Below, piece by piece: positions 53,863-62,242 of a DNA stretch of 64,000 nt (position 1 is its first letter; every line of letters starts with the position of its first letter). Made by a program: the position numbers and the translations under genes. The stretch is from Streptomyces bungoensis (lineage in GTDB: Bacteria > Actinomycetota > Actinomycetes > Streptomycetales > Streptomycetaceae): NCBI RefSeq assembly GCF_001514215.1, contig NZ_KQ948855.1:219710-283709 (forward strand), read 5' to 3'. The notes below the pieces were generated by a model. That model was not told the DNA's origin and did not search any database. It saw only the letters and a list, made by a program, of their open reading frames with translations.

Positions 53863-54627
53863 ATGTCCAACCTCCCCATCCCCGCCACTGGTGACGACTG
53901 GGAGTCGTCACTGACGCAGGCCTTCGGCGTCCTGCTGGGCCATCCCCTCGCGGACTTCGATTTTGGCGCGGAATACGCGGCCGACTACAGCGGCAGCTGG
54001 CTCTACGAATCCCAGGCCGACACGGATCCCGCCTGGTTGGAGCCGGCCGCTCTCGCCGGCCGGGAGACGATAACCAACGAGAACCTGCTGCTGCTCGACG
54101 AGGTGGGCTACCCGGAGCTCCGGTTCGACGCGAGCCGGTCACTGTTCGAGATCGACACCGCGGTGGACTTCCCAGCGGCTTTCAAGGAAGACCTGGCGGC
54201 CGTCAAGGTGCGAGGTCACGAACGCCGGCCTGTAGTCAGGGGCGCCGATCTGGCGCGCCTGACCGCACGCCACGGGGTCGACCTCACCTCGCCGGACCTG
54301 CCCGCGAAGACGTGGTGCGTGGTGCGGGCCAGAATCGCGTCGGACGGCACTCTTCTCGATGCCCTCCGGGTCGCCACCGGTATCGGCGAGGGCTCCGACG
54401 GCCTCGTGCCGTGTGAGGAGAAGGACGCGGCGACAGAGGCAGCGATCGCGGCCGTGGAGCATGCTGGGATCCGCGCACATCTGCGCGCGTTCTGCAGCCC
54501 CGGCTCCGACCTCGGCCTCTGCCTTTGGTACATGCGCAAGTGCAGGGAGGAAGGCAGCCCGCTGGTGGCCCAGTGGGAAGAGGCCGGGGAACAGTTCGAG
54601 ATCACCGTGCAGCGGGTCGAGGCCTGA
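53863..54627 (+). CDS. Unknown 254-residue protein
   Basis: Starts at ATG 53863 (MSNLPIPATGDDWESSL); GTG 53854, closer to GGAAA, is an alternative. Acidic, soluble, with VLLGHPLADFDFGAEYAADY, ITNENLLLLDEVGYPELRFD, and KTWCVVRARIASDGTLLDAL in the centre and LCLWYMRKCREEGSPLVAQW near the end. No family recognised and no signal peptide. It is convergent with the immunity-like gene at 54844. Its acidic composition and position beside a toxin locus would fit an orphan immunity protein, but nothing in the sequence proves that. Confidence 0.65.
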   Translation: MSNLPIPATGDDWESSLTQAFGVLLGHPLADFDFGAEYAADYSGSWLYESQADTDPAWLEPAALAGRETITNENLLLLDEVGYPELRFDASRSLFEIDTAVDFPAAFKEDLAAVKVRGHERRPVVRGADLARLTARHGVDLTSPDLPAKTWCVVRARIASDGTLLDALRVATGIGEGSDGLVPCEEKDAATEAAIAAVEHAGIRAHLRAFCSPGSDLGLCLWYMRKCREEGSPLVAQWEEAGEQFEITVQRVEA

Positions 54628-54843
54628 CCCGTCACCTGCGGACCGGTCTGTGCCTGGATGCCCGGACCTGGTACGCGCTCGTCGTGCCGTCCTCGTCCGT
54701 GAAGGCCGTCGAGCGCGTTTCGGGCCACGTCCGCGACCTGCTGCGGATATAGGTGTACGAGGTGACGGACGACAACAGAGTGCGCCGGGTGTCCGCGTGA
54801 CCGAGTCCCCCGCCGACAGGGTGGAAGGCGTGGCCCTGGCCGT

Positions 54844-55278
54844 TCAGCCCTCTACGACCTGGATGTGATGCTTCAGCTCCTCGGCGATGCTCGCTGTGTC
54901 GGCAGTCGCGGGCACGCGCCAGTCCGTCTCGATCCCCCGCTCCACAGCGGGCTCCGTGGTGAAGCGGATCAGGTCCGGTGACGGAAGGAACGAATCACGG
55001 AGCCAGGCGATGAAGACGGCCGCTTCACCGGGGGTGTTGTCCGTGAGGAGGACCGTGTCCCGGCCTTCGTTGGTGGCGAAGCCGTCGAACACGATTCCGT
55101 CCTCCGTCACGGCCCAGAAACACAGCCGCAGTTGGCGGCCCTGCTCAGTCTCGTAGCGAACGTCGTGGAACGCGGCGTCGAGCGCGGCGCCGAACGCGGC
55201 CAGGTCGAGATTCCAGCCGGCGGGGTTCTTGGCGGGCGCGTAGAGCAGGTAGGTCGTCTGGTAGTCGTCGAGGTCCAC
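54844..55278 (-). CDS. Probable immunity protein for the adjacent toxin
   Basis: 144 residues from GTG 55278. Acidic soluble protein: LDDYQTTYLLYAPAKNPAGW, FGAALDAAFHDVRYETEQGR, VFIAWLRDSFLPSPDLIRFT and a C-terminal helix EELKHHIQVVEG. No known family. It starts 34 bp after the toxin gene on the same strand, has lower GC bias, and its size and acidity match immunity proteins encoded directly downstream of polymorphic toxins. The function is inferred entirely from that arrangement. Confidence 0.6.
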   Translation of the reverse strand: MDLDDYQTTYLLYAPAKNPAGWNLDLAAFGAALDAAFHDVRYETEQGRQLRLCFWAVTEDGIVFDGFATNEGRDTVLLTDNTPGEAAVFIAWLRDSFLPSPDLIRFTTEPAVERGIETDWRVPATADTASIAEELKHHIQVVEG

Positions 55279-55312
55279 GGTGGGAGGTTTCCTTCGTCGT
55301 TCGCGTTCGAGA

Positions 55313-56941
55313 TCAGGGCACGTACCGGGAGGTTCCCCTGACTTGCTGGACAGCCATGAGTGTCTGCCAATAGGCGGCAGCATCCTTGTCGTTCGTCATG
55401 ATCTCCAGGCCGCGGATCTGCTCGTGCTCGTTCATCGCCAGCCGGTAGTCGTTCAGTTCCTTCTCATCCTTGCCGACAAGAACGTCCTTCTTACTCCATT
55501 TCTTCTTGCCGTTCTCGTCGTACTTGTCTTCTAGTGCGAAAGTGTCCGGTGTACGGAACGAGTTCTTCTTGCACTCGTCATCGGTGCCCTGCACGTATTT
55601 GGCGTCGACCATGTAGCCGTCGACCGGCCGCATGCCGTCCGCCGCGATGGCGCCCTTTCGGGCATCGGCGGGCAACGGTATGAGCCGCTCGGGGTAGCCG
55701 GCGGTCCGCAGTTGGTAGGCGTTGGCGGGGTCTGTCACGTCGGGCCGCCCGCCGAAGCCCATGGGTCGCAACGTGTTCACCCACCTCTCGAACGACCTCC
55801 GCTCGGCATCGGTGAGCATCCGGGTGGTGCCGGGCACCGGCGGCAGGGGGTCCTGGTGGGCCACGTTGGGGTCGGGATCCCGGTAGACGGCCGGCACGAT
55901 CCCCGGCACACCTCCCTTGTACGAGGCGAGAGCGAGCGGTACGGGCACGGGCTCGGGGACCGGGAGCAGCGGCAGGCCGGGCAGCCCCGGCGGGTCGTCC
56001 GAGCCCTGGGGCAGCTTGACGCGCTTCTCGGAGTCGTCGAGGGCGTGAGCGACGTCGCCGAGCCGGTGGATCCACGGGTCACCGAGAACGGCGTCGAGGA
56101 GGCCGCCGTCGTCACCGTTGCCGCCGAACATGGGCGCGTCCCACGGCATGTCCACATGGAAGGGGTCGACCCGGTCCTCGGTGATCTGCGCCTTGGCCGC
56201 TTCGACGTGATCGGCGTACCGGTCGCACGCCTTCGCCAGCTGGGCACACGCGGCCACGAGATTGGCGACCAGCGGCTCGTCCGGGTGGGCCCGCTCGGGG
56301 GGCACCGAGAAGCCGACGAAGCCCTTGAAGTAGTTGCGGAACGCGTCGGCGGCCTCACCGGAGTGCGCCTTGTCAGCGGTGTGCGCGCAGGCCTGCGCGT
56401 CCTCCAGCAAACGCGTCATCAGCTTCGCGCCGCGGTGCCAGGTGCCCGCCACGTCCCGGAGTTTCTCCGGGGAGCCGCGAAACCGGTCGCTCATCCCGGC
56501 GGGAGCGTACTGGTCGTACCACGCAGTGTCGCCCACGACCTCCGGGAGTTCCTGGCCCAGCCCGAGGAAGCTTTCGGGGCAGTCCGCTCCCGGGTCGCCC
56601 ATGCCGTCGGTCAGGTCCACCTGCTTGCCGAGAATGGCGGAGGCGATGCTGCTCTCCCGTGCCATGAACTCGCGGCACGTACGCATCAGGCCCTTACCCG
56701 TCTCGCCCATCACATAGGCGCTGAAGCCCATCTTGTCGAGTGTGGTGGCCGCCGCAGACCGGTACACCTTCGCGAAGGCGCGGCCGGCATCATCGTCTCC
56801 GGCCATGCCGTGCTGCCGGTCTAGTTCGTGGAAGACCGCGATGGCGGTGTCCCGGGTGCCGACCATGACGCTGTCCACCATGGTCATGGACGCCTTGATC
56901 ATGCCGTCCACGATCAGTTTCACGTCCGGTCGCAGCACCAC
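55313..56941 (-). CDS. Polymorphic toxin with predicted restriction-endonuclease-fold tip
   Basis: 542 residues, GTG start. Residues ~1-260 are helical and resemble ESX/WXG-type secreted proteins (PDVKLIVDGMIKASMTMVDS; EAAKAQITEDRVDPFHVDMP). A Pro-rich linker (~330-365, LPGLPLLPVPEPVPVPLAL) precedes the C-terminal domain, which includes GYMVDAKYVQGTDDECKKNS (~442-461); D-x-K there fits a PD-(D/E)xK nuclease fold such as the Tox-REase-2 group. The last ~140 codons (nt ~55,315-55,610) are visibly poorer in GC, as is usual for exchangeable toxin tips. No signal peptide, so export by a type VII-like route is inferred. Followed by the likely immunity gene. Confidence 0.75.
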   Translation of the reverse strand: MVLRPDVKLIVDGMIKASMTMVDSVMVGTRDTAIAVFHELDRQHGMAGDDDAGRAFAKVYRSAAATTLDKMGFSAYVMGETGKGLMRTCREFMARESSIASAILGKQVDLTDGMGDPGADCPESFLGLGQELPEVVGDTAWYDQYAPAGMSDRFRGSPEKLRDVAGTWHRGAKLMTRLLEDAQACAHTADKAHSGEAADAFRNYFKGFVGFSVPPERAHPDEPLVANLVAACAQLAKACDRYADHVEAAKAQITEDRVDPFHVDMPWDAPMFGGNGDDGGLLDAVLGDPWIHRLGDVAHALDDSEKRVKLPQGSDDPPGLPGLPLLPVPEPVPVPLALASYKGGVPGIVPAVYRDPDPNVAHQDPLPPVPGTTRMLTDAERRSFERWVNTLRPMGFGGRPDVTDPANAYQLRTAGYPERLIPLPADARKGAIAADGMRPVDGYMVDAKYVQGTDDECKKNSFRTPDTFALEDKYDENGKKKWSKKDVLVGKDEKELNDYRLAMNEHEQIRGLEIMTNDKDAAAYWQTLMAVQQVRGTSRYVP

Positions 56942-57157
56942 GCACTCCCCCAGGCCTCACTCGCCCAGCAGAAGGGCGATCGGACCTCTGTTCTACCGCA
57001 CGAGGATCTTCGGGACAGGGCCACCGTGAGCCAAAGGATGCCTCGGCGCGCGTGGCGGCCCGACACCCCCCACACCAGCCGTCCGCGGTCCCACAAAGCC
57101 GGGCTGTAGTGCCGTTTCTGCTGGTCACGCCGAACGCGGGGCGAAATCTTTGGGTGC

Positions 57158-57589
57158 ATGACGACCTTCACCCTCCGGTTCACAGCGACTCCGCGCGGCG
57201 CACGCCTCGCCCGTCGGCTCGCCTCCCAGCAGATGGACGCCTGGGGCTGGCCGTACGGCGGCACGGCGAACGACACCGTCGAGCTGATCGTCGCCGAGCT
57301 GGCCGCGAACGCCGTCACGCACGGCCGGGTCCCGGGCCGGGACGCCGAGCTGCGGCTGTGCCGACAGGACGGCGAGAACGGGGTCCGCATCGAGGTGAGC
57401 GACACCCGCGGTGAGCGTCTGCCCGTGGTGCGGGACGCCGGGAGCGAGGAGGACGGCGGGCGGGGACTCGTCATGGTCGGCGCACTGGCCAAGGAGTGGG
57501 GTGTGACGGACCGCCCTGGTGCTCCCGGCAAGACCGTGTGGGCCGTCGTAGGCACCGGGGTTCCGTTGGCATCGCGCGAAGGTCAGTAG
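57158..57589 (+). CDS. GHKL ATP-binding protein, anti-sigma-factor-like
   Basis: 143 residues, HATPase domain alone, as in the SpoIIAB/RsbW-like regulators that are very numerous in Streptomyces. N-box [20 protein letters not shown] (~46-65), G1-type [10 protein letters not shown] and G2-type [17 protein letters not shown]. May act as an anti-sigma or serine kinase regulator; no partner gene is adjacent. It converges with yoeB, and the two coding regions overlap by 7 bp. Confidence 0.88.
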   Translation: MTTFTLRFTATPRGARLARRLASQQMDAWGWPYGGTANDTVELIVAELAANAVTHGRVPGRDAELRLCRQDGENGVRIEVSDTRGERLPVVRDAGSEEDGGRGLVMVGALAKEWGVTDRPGAPGKTVWAVVGTGVPLASREGQ

Positions 57590-57840
57590 TGGTACCGGGC
57601 CTTGATGATCACAACTTCCTTCTCGGTGGCCCGGTAGACGAGTCGGTGCTCGTCGTCGATCCGGCGCGACCAGTAGCCGGACAGGTCACCCTTCAATGGT
57701 TCCGGTTTGCCGATGCCGGTGAAGGGGTCGCGCTGGATCTCGCCGATAAGGCGGACAAGCTTGCGGAACAGCTTCTTGTCGGCGTCCTGCCAGTACAGGA
57801 GGTCCTCCCACCCGGTAGGACGAAACCGTACGTCCCTCAC
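57583..57840 (-). CDS. yoeB: YoeB toxin (RelE superfamily mRNA interferase)
   Basis: 85 residues, GTG start overlapping the yefM stop codon as GTGA. Family pattern: [41 protein letters not shown] (split), [15 protein letters not shown] and the C-terminal catalytic K-A-R-Y-H-Y with conserved His and Tyr. Binds the ribosome and cleaves mRNA in the A site when released from YefM. Coupled to the antitoxin gene, whose operator is the repeat at 58142. Confidence 0.94.
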   Translation of the reverse strand: MRDVRFRPTGWEDLLYWQDADKKLFRKLVRLIGEIQRDPFTGIGKPEPLKGDLSGYWSRRIDDEHRLVYRATEKEVVIIKARYHY

Positions 57841-58115
57841 TCCCCGTCCTCCGCAAGGGCCTGGAGTTCCTCCATGCTCTTGGTGATCACCGGAGTGTCG
57901 GCAGCTTTGTCGGCGGCGACGGCCGCCATGAGGTGGGCGGCATTGGCTGGTGAACGCAGCAGGTAGACGGTCTCCTGCCAGGAGCGGAAGTCGTCGGCGG
58001 ACATCAGTATGGCGTTGCCGCCCCTGGACGTGATCTCGACGGGCTCGTGATCGTCGTTGACCTGCTGGATCAACGGGAAAAGCCTGGCTCGGGCCTCGCT
58101 GGCGGTGATGGACAT
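57837..58115 (-). CDS. yefM: YefM antitoxin (Phd family)
   Basis: 92 residues. N-terminal Phd/YefM DNA-binding domain [19 protein letters not shown] followed by [20 protein letters not shown] and the toxin-binding C-terminal region. Neutralises YoeB and represses its own promoter. ATG at 58115 is a short distance upstream of nothing else on this strand; the GTAC-containing repeat at 58142-58195 lies 27 bp upstream and is the expected autoregulatory site. Confidence 0.94.
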   Translation of the reverse strand: MSITASEARARLFPLIQQVNDDHEPVEITSRGGNAILMSADDFRSWQETVYLLRSPANAAHLMAAVAADKAADTPVITKSMEELQALAEDGE

Positions 58116-58141
58116 GGCCCGCTCCCTCCGGATCGGCAGAA

Positions 58142-58195
58142 ATGGTACGGAAAAGCCGTACCAGTGCGATGGTACAAGCATGCGGTACCAGTCGC
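58142..58195. promoter_or_regulatory. Tandem 27-bp repeat with four GTAC sites, yefM-yoeB operator
   Basis: Two direct repeats, 58142-58168 and 58169-58195, match the pattern ATGGTAC-N6-GC-N-GTACCAGT-N-GC. GTAC occurs at 58145, 58158, 58172 and 58185, spaced 13, 14 and 13 bp. In the first unit GGTACGG and CCGTACC form a perfect inverted repeat. YefM proteins are known to bind palindromes with a GTAC core, so this is very probably the autoregulatory operator; the copies are also within the region upstream of pglY (58295). Confidence 0.7.
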
Positions 58196-58294
58196 ACTCA
58201 TCTCATGCTTCCCCGGCCGAGAGTCCCGCCCGAGCTGGCAGGATAAGGAGGAGTTGTAAGGGGCACGGGTTTCACCGGGGAGCGGGAGCAGCCG

Positions 58295-61200
58295 ATGGCC
58301 AGGGGTGGCGACACCGTCGTACTGAGGGACGTCCTCGACATCAAGGAGGACGTCTACGCCGGCGACTTCAAGGTCGAGCTGTCCCAGGGGTTCACCGGTG
58401 ACTCGGCGGGGCGGGTCGAGGAGTACGTCGTCACGCCGCAGCTCAGGGAGCAGTTCGACAAGGCGCTGAAGCTGGTGCGCGGCGCCGTGCGCAAGAACGC
58501 CTCGTACGCCGCCTACCTGCACGGTTCCTTCGGCGCCGGTAAGAGCCACTTCCTGACCGTGCTGCACGCCGTCCTCAACGGGGACGCCTCCGCGCGGGCC
58601 AAGCCGCGGCTCCGAGAGGTCATCGCCGAGCACGACGAGTGGCTGCGCGGCAAGAGGTTCCTCATGGTGCCGTACCACCTGGTCGGCGCGGCCAACCTGG
58701 ACGAGGCGCTGCTCGGCGGGTACGTGCGGGCCGTGCGCGAGCAGCACCCCAAGGCGCCCACGCCGACCGTGTTCCGCTCCGACGCCATGCTTGCCGACGC
58801 CCGGCGCATGCGGGAGCAGCTCGGCGACGACGCGTTCGTCCGGCTGCTGCCCGCGGACGGTGCTACCGCGGGCGGTGACGACGACGATGACGAGCTTCAG
58901 GTGATCGGCGCCGGCGGGGCCTGGACCTCGAGCGAGCTGGACGACGCCTTCGACGCGCCGGCCGGGGACTCGCGCCGCGAGCGGCTGGTGTCCGCGCTGC
59001 TCACCGGGCCGATGCGGTCGTACGCCGAGAGCGCGCGCGGCGACGCCGCCAAGTACGTGCCGCTGGAGAACGGGCTGTCCGCGATCAGCCGCCACGCGCG
59101 CGCCCTGAACTACGACGGTGTCGTGCTGTTCCTCGACGAGCTGGTGCTGTGGCTCCAGGCGCACATGCGGGACCGGACCTTCGTCAACAGCGAGATCCAG
59201 AAGCTGGTGAAGCTGATCGAGTCCGGGGACGCCGACCGGCCGGTGCCGATCGTGTCGTTCATCTCCCGTCAGCGCGACCTGTCCCAGCTCGTCGGCTCCG
59301 ACGTGCTCGGCGCCGACGTCAAGGCCATGGAACAGGCGCTCGAATACCTGAACGAGCGGTTCGACACGGTCGACCTGGAGGACCGCAACCTGCCGGAGAT
59401 CATCAAGGAGCGGGTGCTGAAGCCGCTACCCGGCAAGGACGTGGTGCTGGAGAACGCCTTCGGCGGGGTCGACCGGTCCAACCAGCAGGTCAAGGACATC
59501 CTGCTGGACGGCGGCGGCGCCACCCACGCCGACTGGACCGACTTCCGCGCCGTCTACCCGCTCTCCCCCGCGCTGCTCAACGTGCTCGTCGCCCTCTCCG
59601 GCGCCCTCCAGCGCGAGCGGACCGGTCTGAAGCTGGTGCAGCAGCTGCTGCAGAAGAACGCGGGCGCCGCCGTCGGGCAGCTCATCCCGCTCGGTGACCT
59701 GTGGGACGTCCTCGTCGACGGCTCCGGGGCCGCCTTCACCGACAAGCTGAAGCGCGAATCCGAGGCGGCCGTGAAGTTCTACGGCAAGGCGCGCACCCAC
59801 CTGCTGGAGAAGTACGGCTCCGACACGCACGCCGACTTCCGGGCCGACGACCGGTTCGTGAAGACCCTGCTGCTGGGCGCGCTCGCCCCGGACGTGCCCG
59901 CGCTGCGCCGGCTCACCGGGGCCCGGCTCGCCGCCCTCAACCACGGCTCCGTGCGCTCCCGTACCGTGCCGGCCGGTGACGTCGTCGTACGGCGCATGCG
60001 GGACCTGCAGGCCGCGTTCCCGTCCGAGGTGCGTTCCGACGGCGAGACCGACCCGGTGTTCTCGCTGCACCTGTCCGAGCTGGACATCGAGCCGCTGCTC
60101 GACGCGGTCGCCGAGGAGGACAAGGCGGGCGTGCGCCGGGTGTGGCTGCGCGACCGGATCTGGGAGGCCGTCGGCGTCCGGGACGGGCAGTTCGTCGCCG
60201 AGAAGGAGATCGTCTGGCGGGGCACCCGGCGCCTCGCCGAGTTCGTCTTCGGCAACGTGCGGGACCGGGCCGACCTGCCGGACGAGCAGTTCACCCCGGC
60301 GACCGCGGGCAACGTGCGGTTCGTCGTCGACTACCCCTTCGACGACGGCGACCACTACCCCAGCGACGACTTCCACCGCGTGGAACAGCTGAGGAAGGAC
60401 GGGGTGACCGCACCGACCCTGGTGTGGCTCACCGACTTCTTCTCCGACCAGCGCCGCGCCCAGCTCGGCCGGCTGATGCGGATCAACTTCCTGCTGGAAC
60501 GCGACCGGCTCACCGACTACACCGGCAACTTCCCGCCCGACGACCGGGCCAAGGTCCGGCGACAGCTGGAGGTGGCCCGCGACACCCTCACCGACCAGCT
60601 CACCGGCGCGCTCGCCGAGGTGTACGGGCTGGCCCGGCCGACCGACGCCAACCCCGGCCCCGAGGTGCCCGACGGCCGGCACGTGCTCTCGCTCCAGCCG
60701 GAGTTCGCGCAGCCGCGCGAGGAGGGCGGCAAGGGCTTCGAGGCGAACGTGCAGCATCTGGCCGACGGCATGTTCTCCGCGCTGTACCCGAAGCACCCCG
60801 ACTTCGGACTCGACGGCAAGGGGCAGCGCAAGGCGGTGAGCCCGGCCGAGCTGCGGACCGCCCTGGAGTGGATCACCCGGGCCATGGACGAGGGCGGGCG
60901 CGCCCAGAACGTCGACAGCCACCACCTGAAGACCGTCAAGCGGGTCGTGGAACCGCTCGAGCTGGGCACGGTGCACGACGGTCCGCTGGTCATGCGGCAG
61001 GACTGGCGCACCCGGATCAACCAGGCCGCCTCCGCGCACAAGCAGCGCGGTGACCTGGCCGTCGAGGACATCCGCGGCTGGATCACCAGGGACCTCGGCT
61101 ACGGGGGCCTCGACAAGCTCACCGGGAACCTGCTCATCTCCGCGTACGCGCTGCTGGACGACCGGGCCTGGGTGTACCAGGGCGGCCCGGAGCGGGAGGC

Positions 61201-62242
61201 GCCCGCGCTGCACGAGATCGGGCCCGGCTGGTCGCTGCGTTCGCAGCCCCTGCCCAGCGAGGACGAGTACGCGGCGGCCCGCGAGCGGGCGGCCCGGCTG
61301 TTCGGCGTCTCCGCCAAGCCGAACATGTACGCCCGGAACGTCAACCGGCTCGCCGAGGACATCCGCGCCAAGGCGGACGCCTGGGAGCGGGACGTCGCCG
61401 GGGTGCGGGCCTCGCTGGACCGGCACGCGGCGCTGCTCGGCCTCGACGCGCCCGGTGAGCCCGCGCCCCGGGTGGCGATCCTGCGGGAGGCTGCCGGCCT
61501 GCTCGCCCGGCTGACCCGGCACGGCAGCGACGCCACCGCCCTGGTGCGCGAGCTGGCCTCCGCGTCCTGCACGGCCACCGAGCGGGACCTGAACACCGCC
61601 ATGGGCAGCGCCGGTGAGGTGCTGCGGGCCCTGGACGAGGCCGCCTGGCCGGCGCTGACCAACGTGCGCGGGCTGACCGGCCGGGAGGACGGCGTCGGCG
61701 ACCGGGCCCGGCGGCTCTTCGACGAGATCGCCCTCGCCGCCCGTGCCTCGGAGTTCGAGCGGTCGCTGGTGCCGGTGCTCGGCCACGCCGGGGAGAAGGC
61801 CAACTCCATCATCAACGCCGCGCTCCAGGTGGAGACCGTGTTCACACCGCGCCAGGAGCCGGCTCCGGGGGCGCGGGACGTGCGGGTGAGCGAGCCGGAG
61901 GTAGCGACACACCATCCGCGGCCGGGAGCCGGCGGTGCCGTCCCGGCAGGGCCGGACGGGGACGCCGTACCGGCGGCGGCACGGCCGGAGCCCGCCCCCG
62001 CTGCGCCGGCCGACGGCCCGGCCGCGCCGCGCGCGTCGTCCGGGCGGCGGCTCATCGCGGCCGGCGGGGCCACCCCGCTGGAGCAGCGGCTGGCCGACGG
62101 CCTGGCGGGCGTCCGCGACGACATCCGCGCCTTCCTGGCCGCGCATCCGGACGCCTCCGTGGAGATCAGCTGGAAGCCGGTCGCACCCTCCGGCGAGTCC
62201 TCGGGCGAGTCCTCCGCCGAGGACGCCGAAGGGGCCCGCTGA
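58295..62242 (+). CDS. pglY: PglY, P-loop ATPase of the Pgl system
   Basis: 1315 residues. Walker A GSFGAGKS at 77-84 and Walker B-like VVLFLDELVLWL at ~275-286; the N-terminal DVLDIKEDVYAGDFKVELSQ is characteristic of PglY/BrxC-type proteins. The remaining helical region up to ~1160 carries several short acidic stretches, and the C-terminal ~100 residues are Pro/Ala-rich with a final acidic tail. PglY is required for Pgl phage resistance and for function with PglZ. ATG at 58295; stop codon overlaps the pglZ start (TGATG). Its start lies 100 bp past the YefM operator. Confidence 0.93.
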   Translation: MARGGDTVVLRDVLDIKEDVYAGDFKVELSQGFTGDSAGRVEEYVVTPQLREQFDKALKLVRGAVRKNASYAAYLHGSFGAGKSHFLTVLHAVLNGDASARAKPRLREVIAEHDEWLRGKRFLMVPYHLVGAANLDEALLGGYVRAVREQHPKAPTPTVFRSDAMLADARRMREQLGDDAFVRLLPADGATAGGDDDDDELQVIGAGGAWTSSELDDAFDAPAGDSRRERLVSALLTGPMRSYAESARGDAAKYVPLENGLSAISRHARALNYDGVVLFLDELVLWLQAHMRDRTFVNSEIQKLVKLIESGDADRPVPIVSFISRQRDLSQLVGSDVLGADVKAMEQALEYLNERFDTVDLEDRNLPEIIKERVLKPLPGKDVVLENAFGGVDRSNQQVKDILLDGGGATHADWTDFRAVYPLSPALLNVLVALSGALQRERTGLKLVQQLLQKNAGAAVGQLIPLGDLWDVLVDGSGAAFTDKLKRESEAAVKFYGKARTHLLEKYGSDTHADFRADDRFVKTLLLGALAPDVPALRRLTGARLAALNHGSVRSRTVPAGDVVVRRMRDLQAAFPSEVRSDGETDPVFSLHLSELDIEPLLDAVAEEDKAGVRRVWLRDRIWEAVGVRDGQFVAEKEIVWRGTRRLAEFVFGNVRDRADLPDEQFTPATAGNVRFVVDYPFDDGDHYPSDDFHRVEQLRKDGVTAPTLVWLTDFFSDQRRAQLGRLMRINFLLERDRLTDYTGNFPPDDRAKVRRQLEVARDTLTDQLTGALAEVYGLARPTDANPGPEVPDGRHVLSLQPEFAQPREEGGKGFEANVQHLADGMFSALYPKHPDFGLDGKGQRKAVSPAELRTALEWITRAMDEGGRAQNVDSHHLKTVKRVVEPLELGTVHDGPLVMRQDWRTRINQAASAHKQRGDLAVEDIRGWITRDLGYGGLDKLTGNLLISAYALLDDRAWVYQGGPEREAPALHEIGPGWSLRSQPLPSEDEYAAARERAARLFGVSAKPNMYARNVNRLAEDIRAKADAWERDVAGVRASLDRHAALLGLDAPGEPAPRVAILREAAGLLARLTRHGSDATALVRELASASCTATERDLNTAMGSAGEVLRALDEAAWPALTNVRGLTGREDGVGDRARRLFDEIALAARASEFERSLVPVLGHAGEKANSIINAALQVETVFTPRQEPAPGARDVRVSEPEVATHHPRPGAGGAVPAGPDGDAVPAAARPEPAPAAPADGPAAPRASSGRRLIAAGGATPLEQRLADGLAGVRDDIRAFLAAHPDASVEISWKPVAPSGESSGESSAEDAEGAR

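Noticed and set aside
59426..62146. 906-codon open frame antisense to pglY
   Set aside because: Shadow of pglY, low-complexity Val/Gly/Arg/His-rich sequence, no recognisable start.
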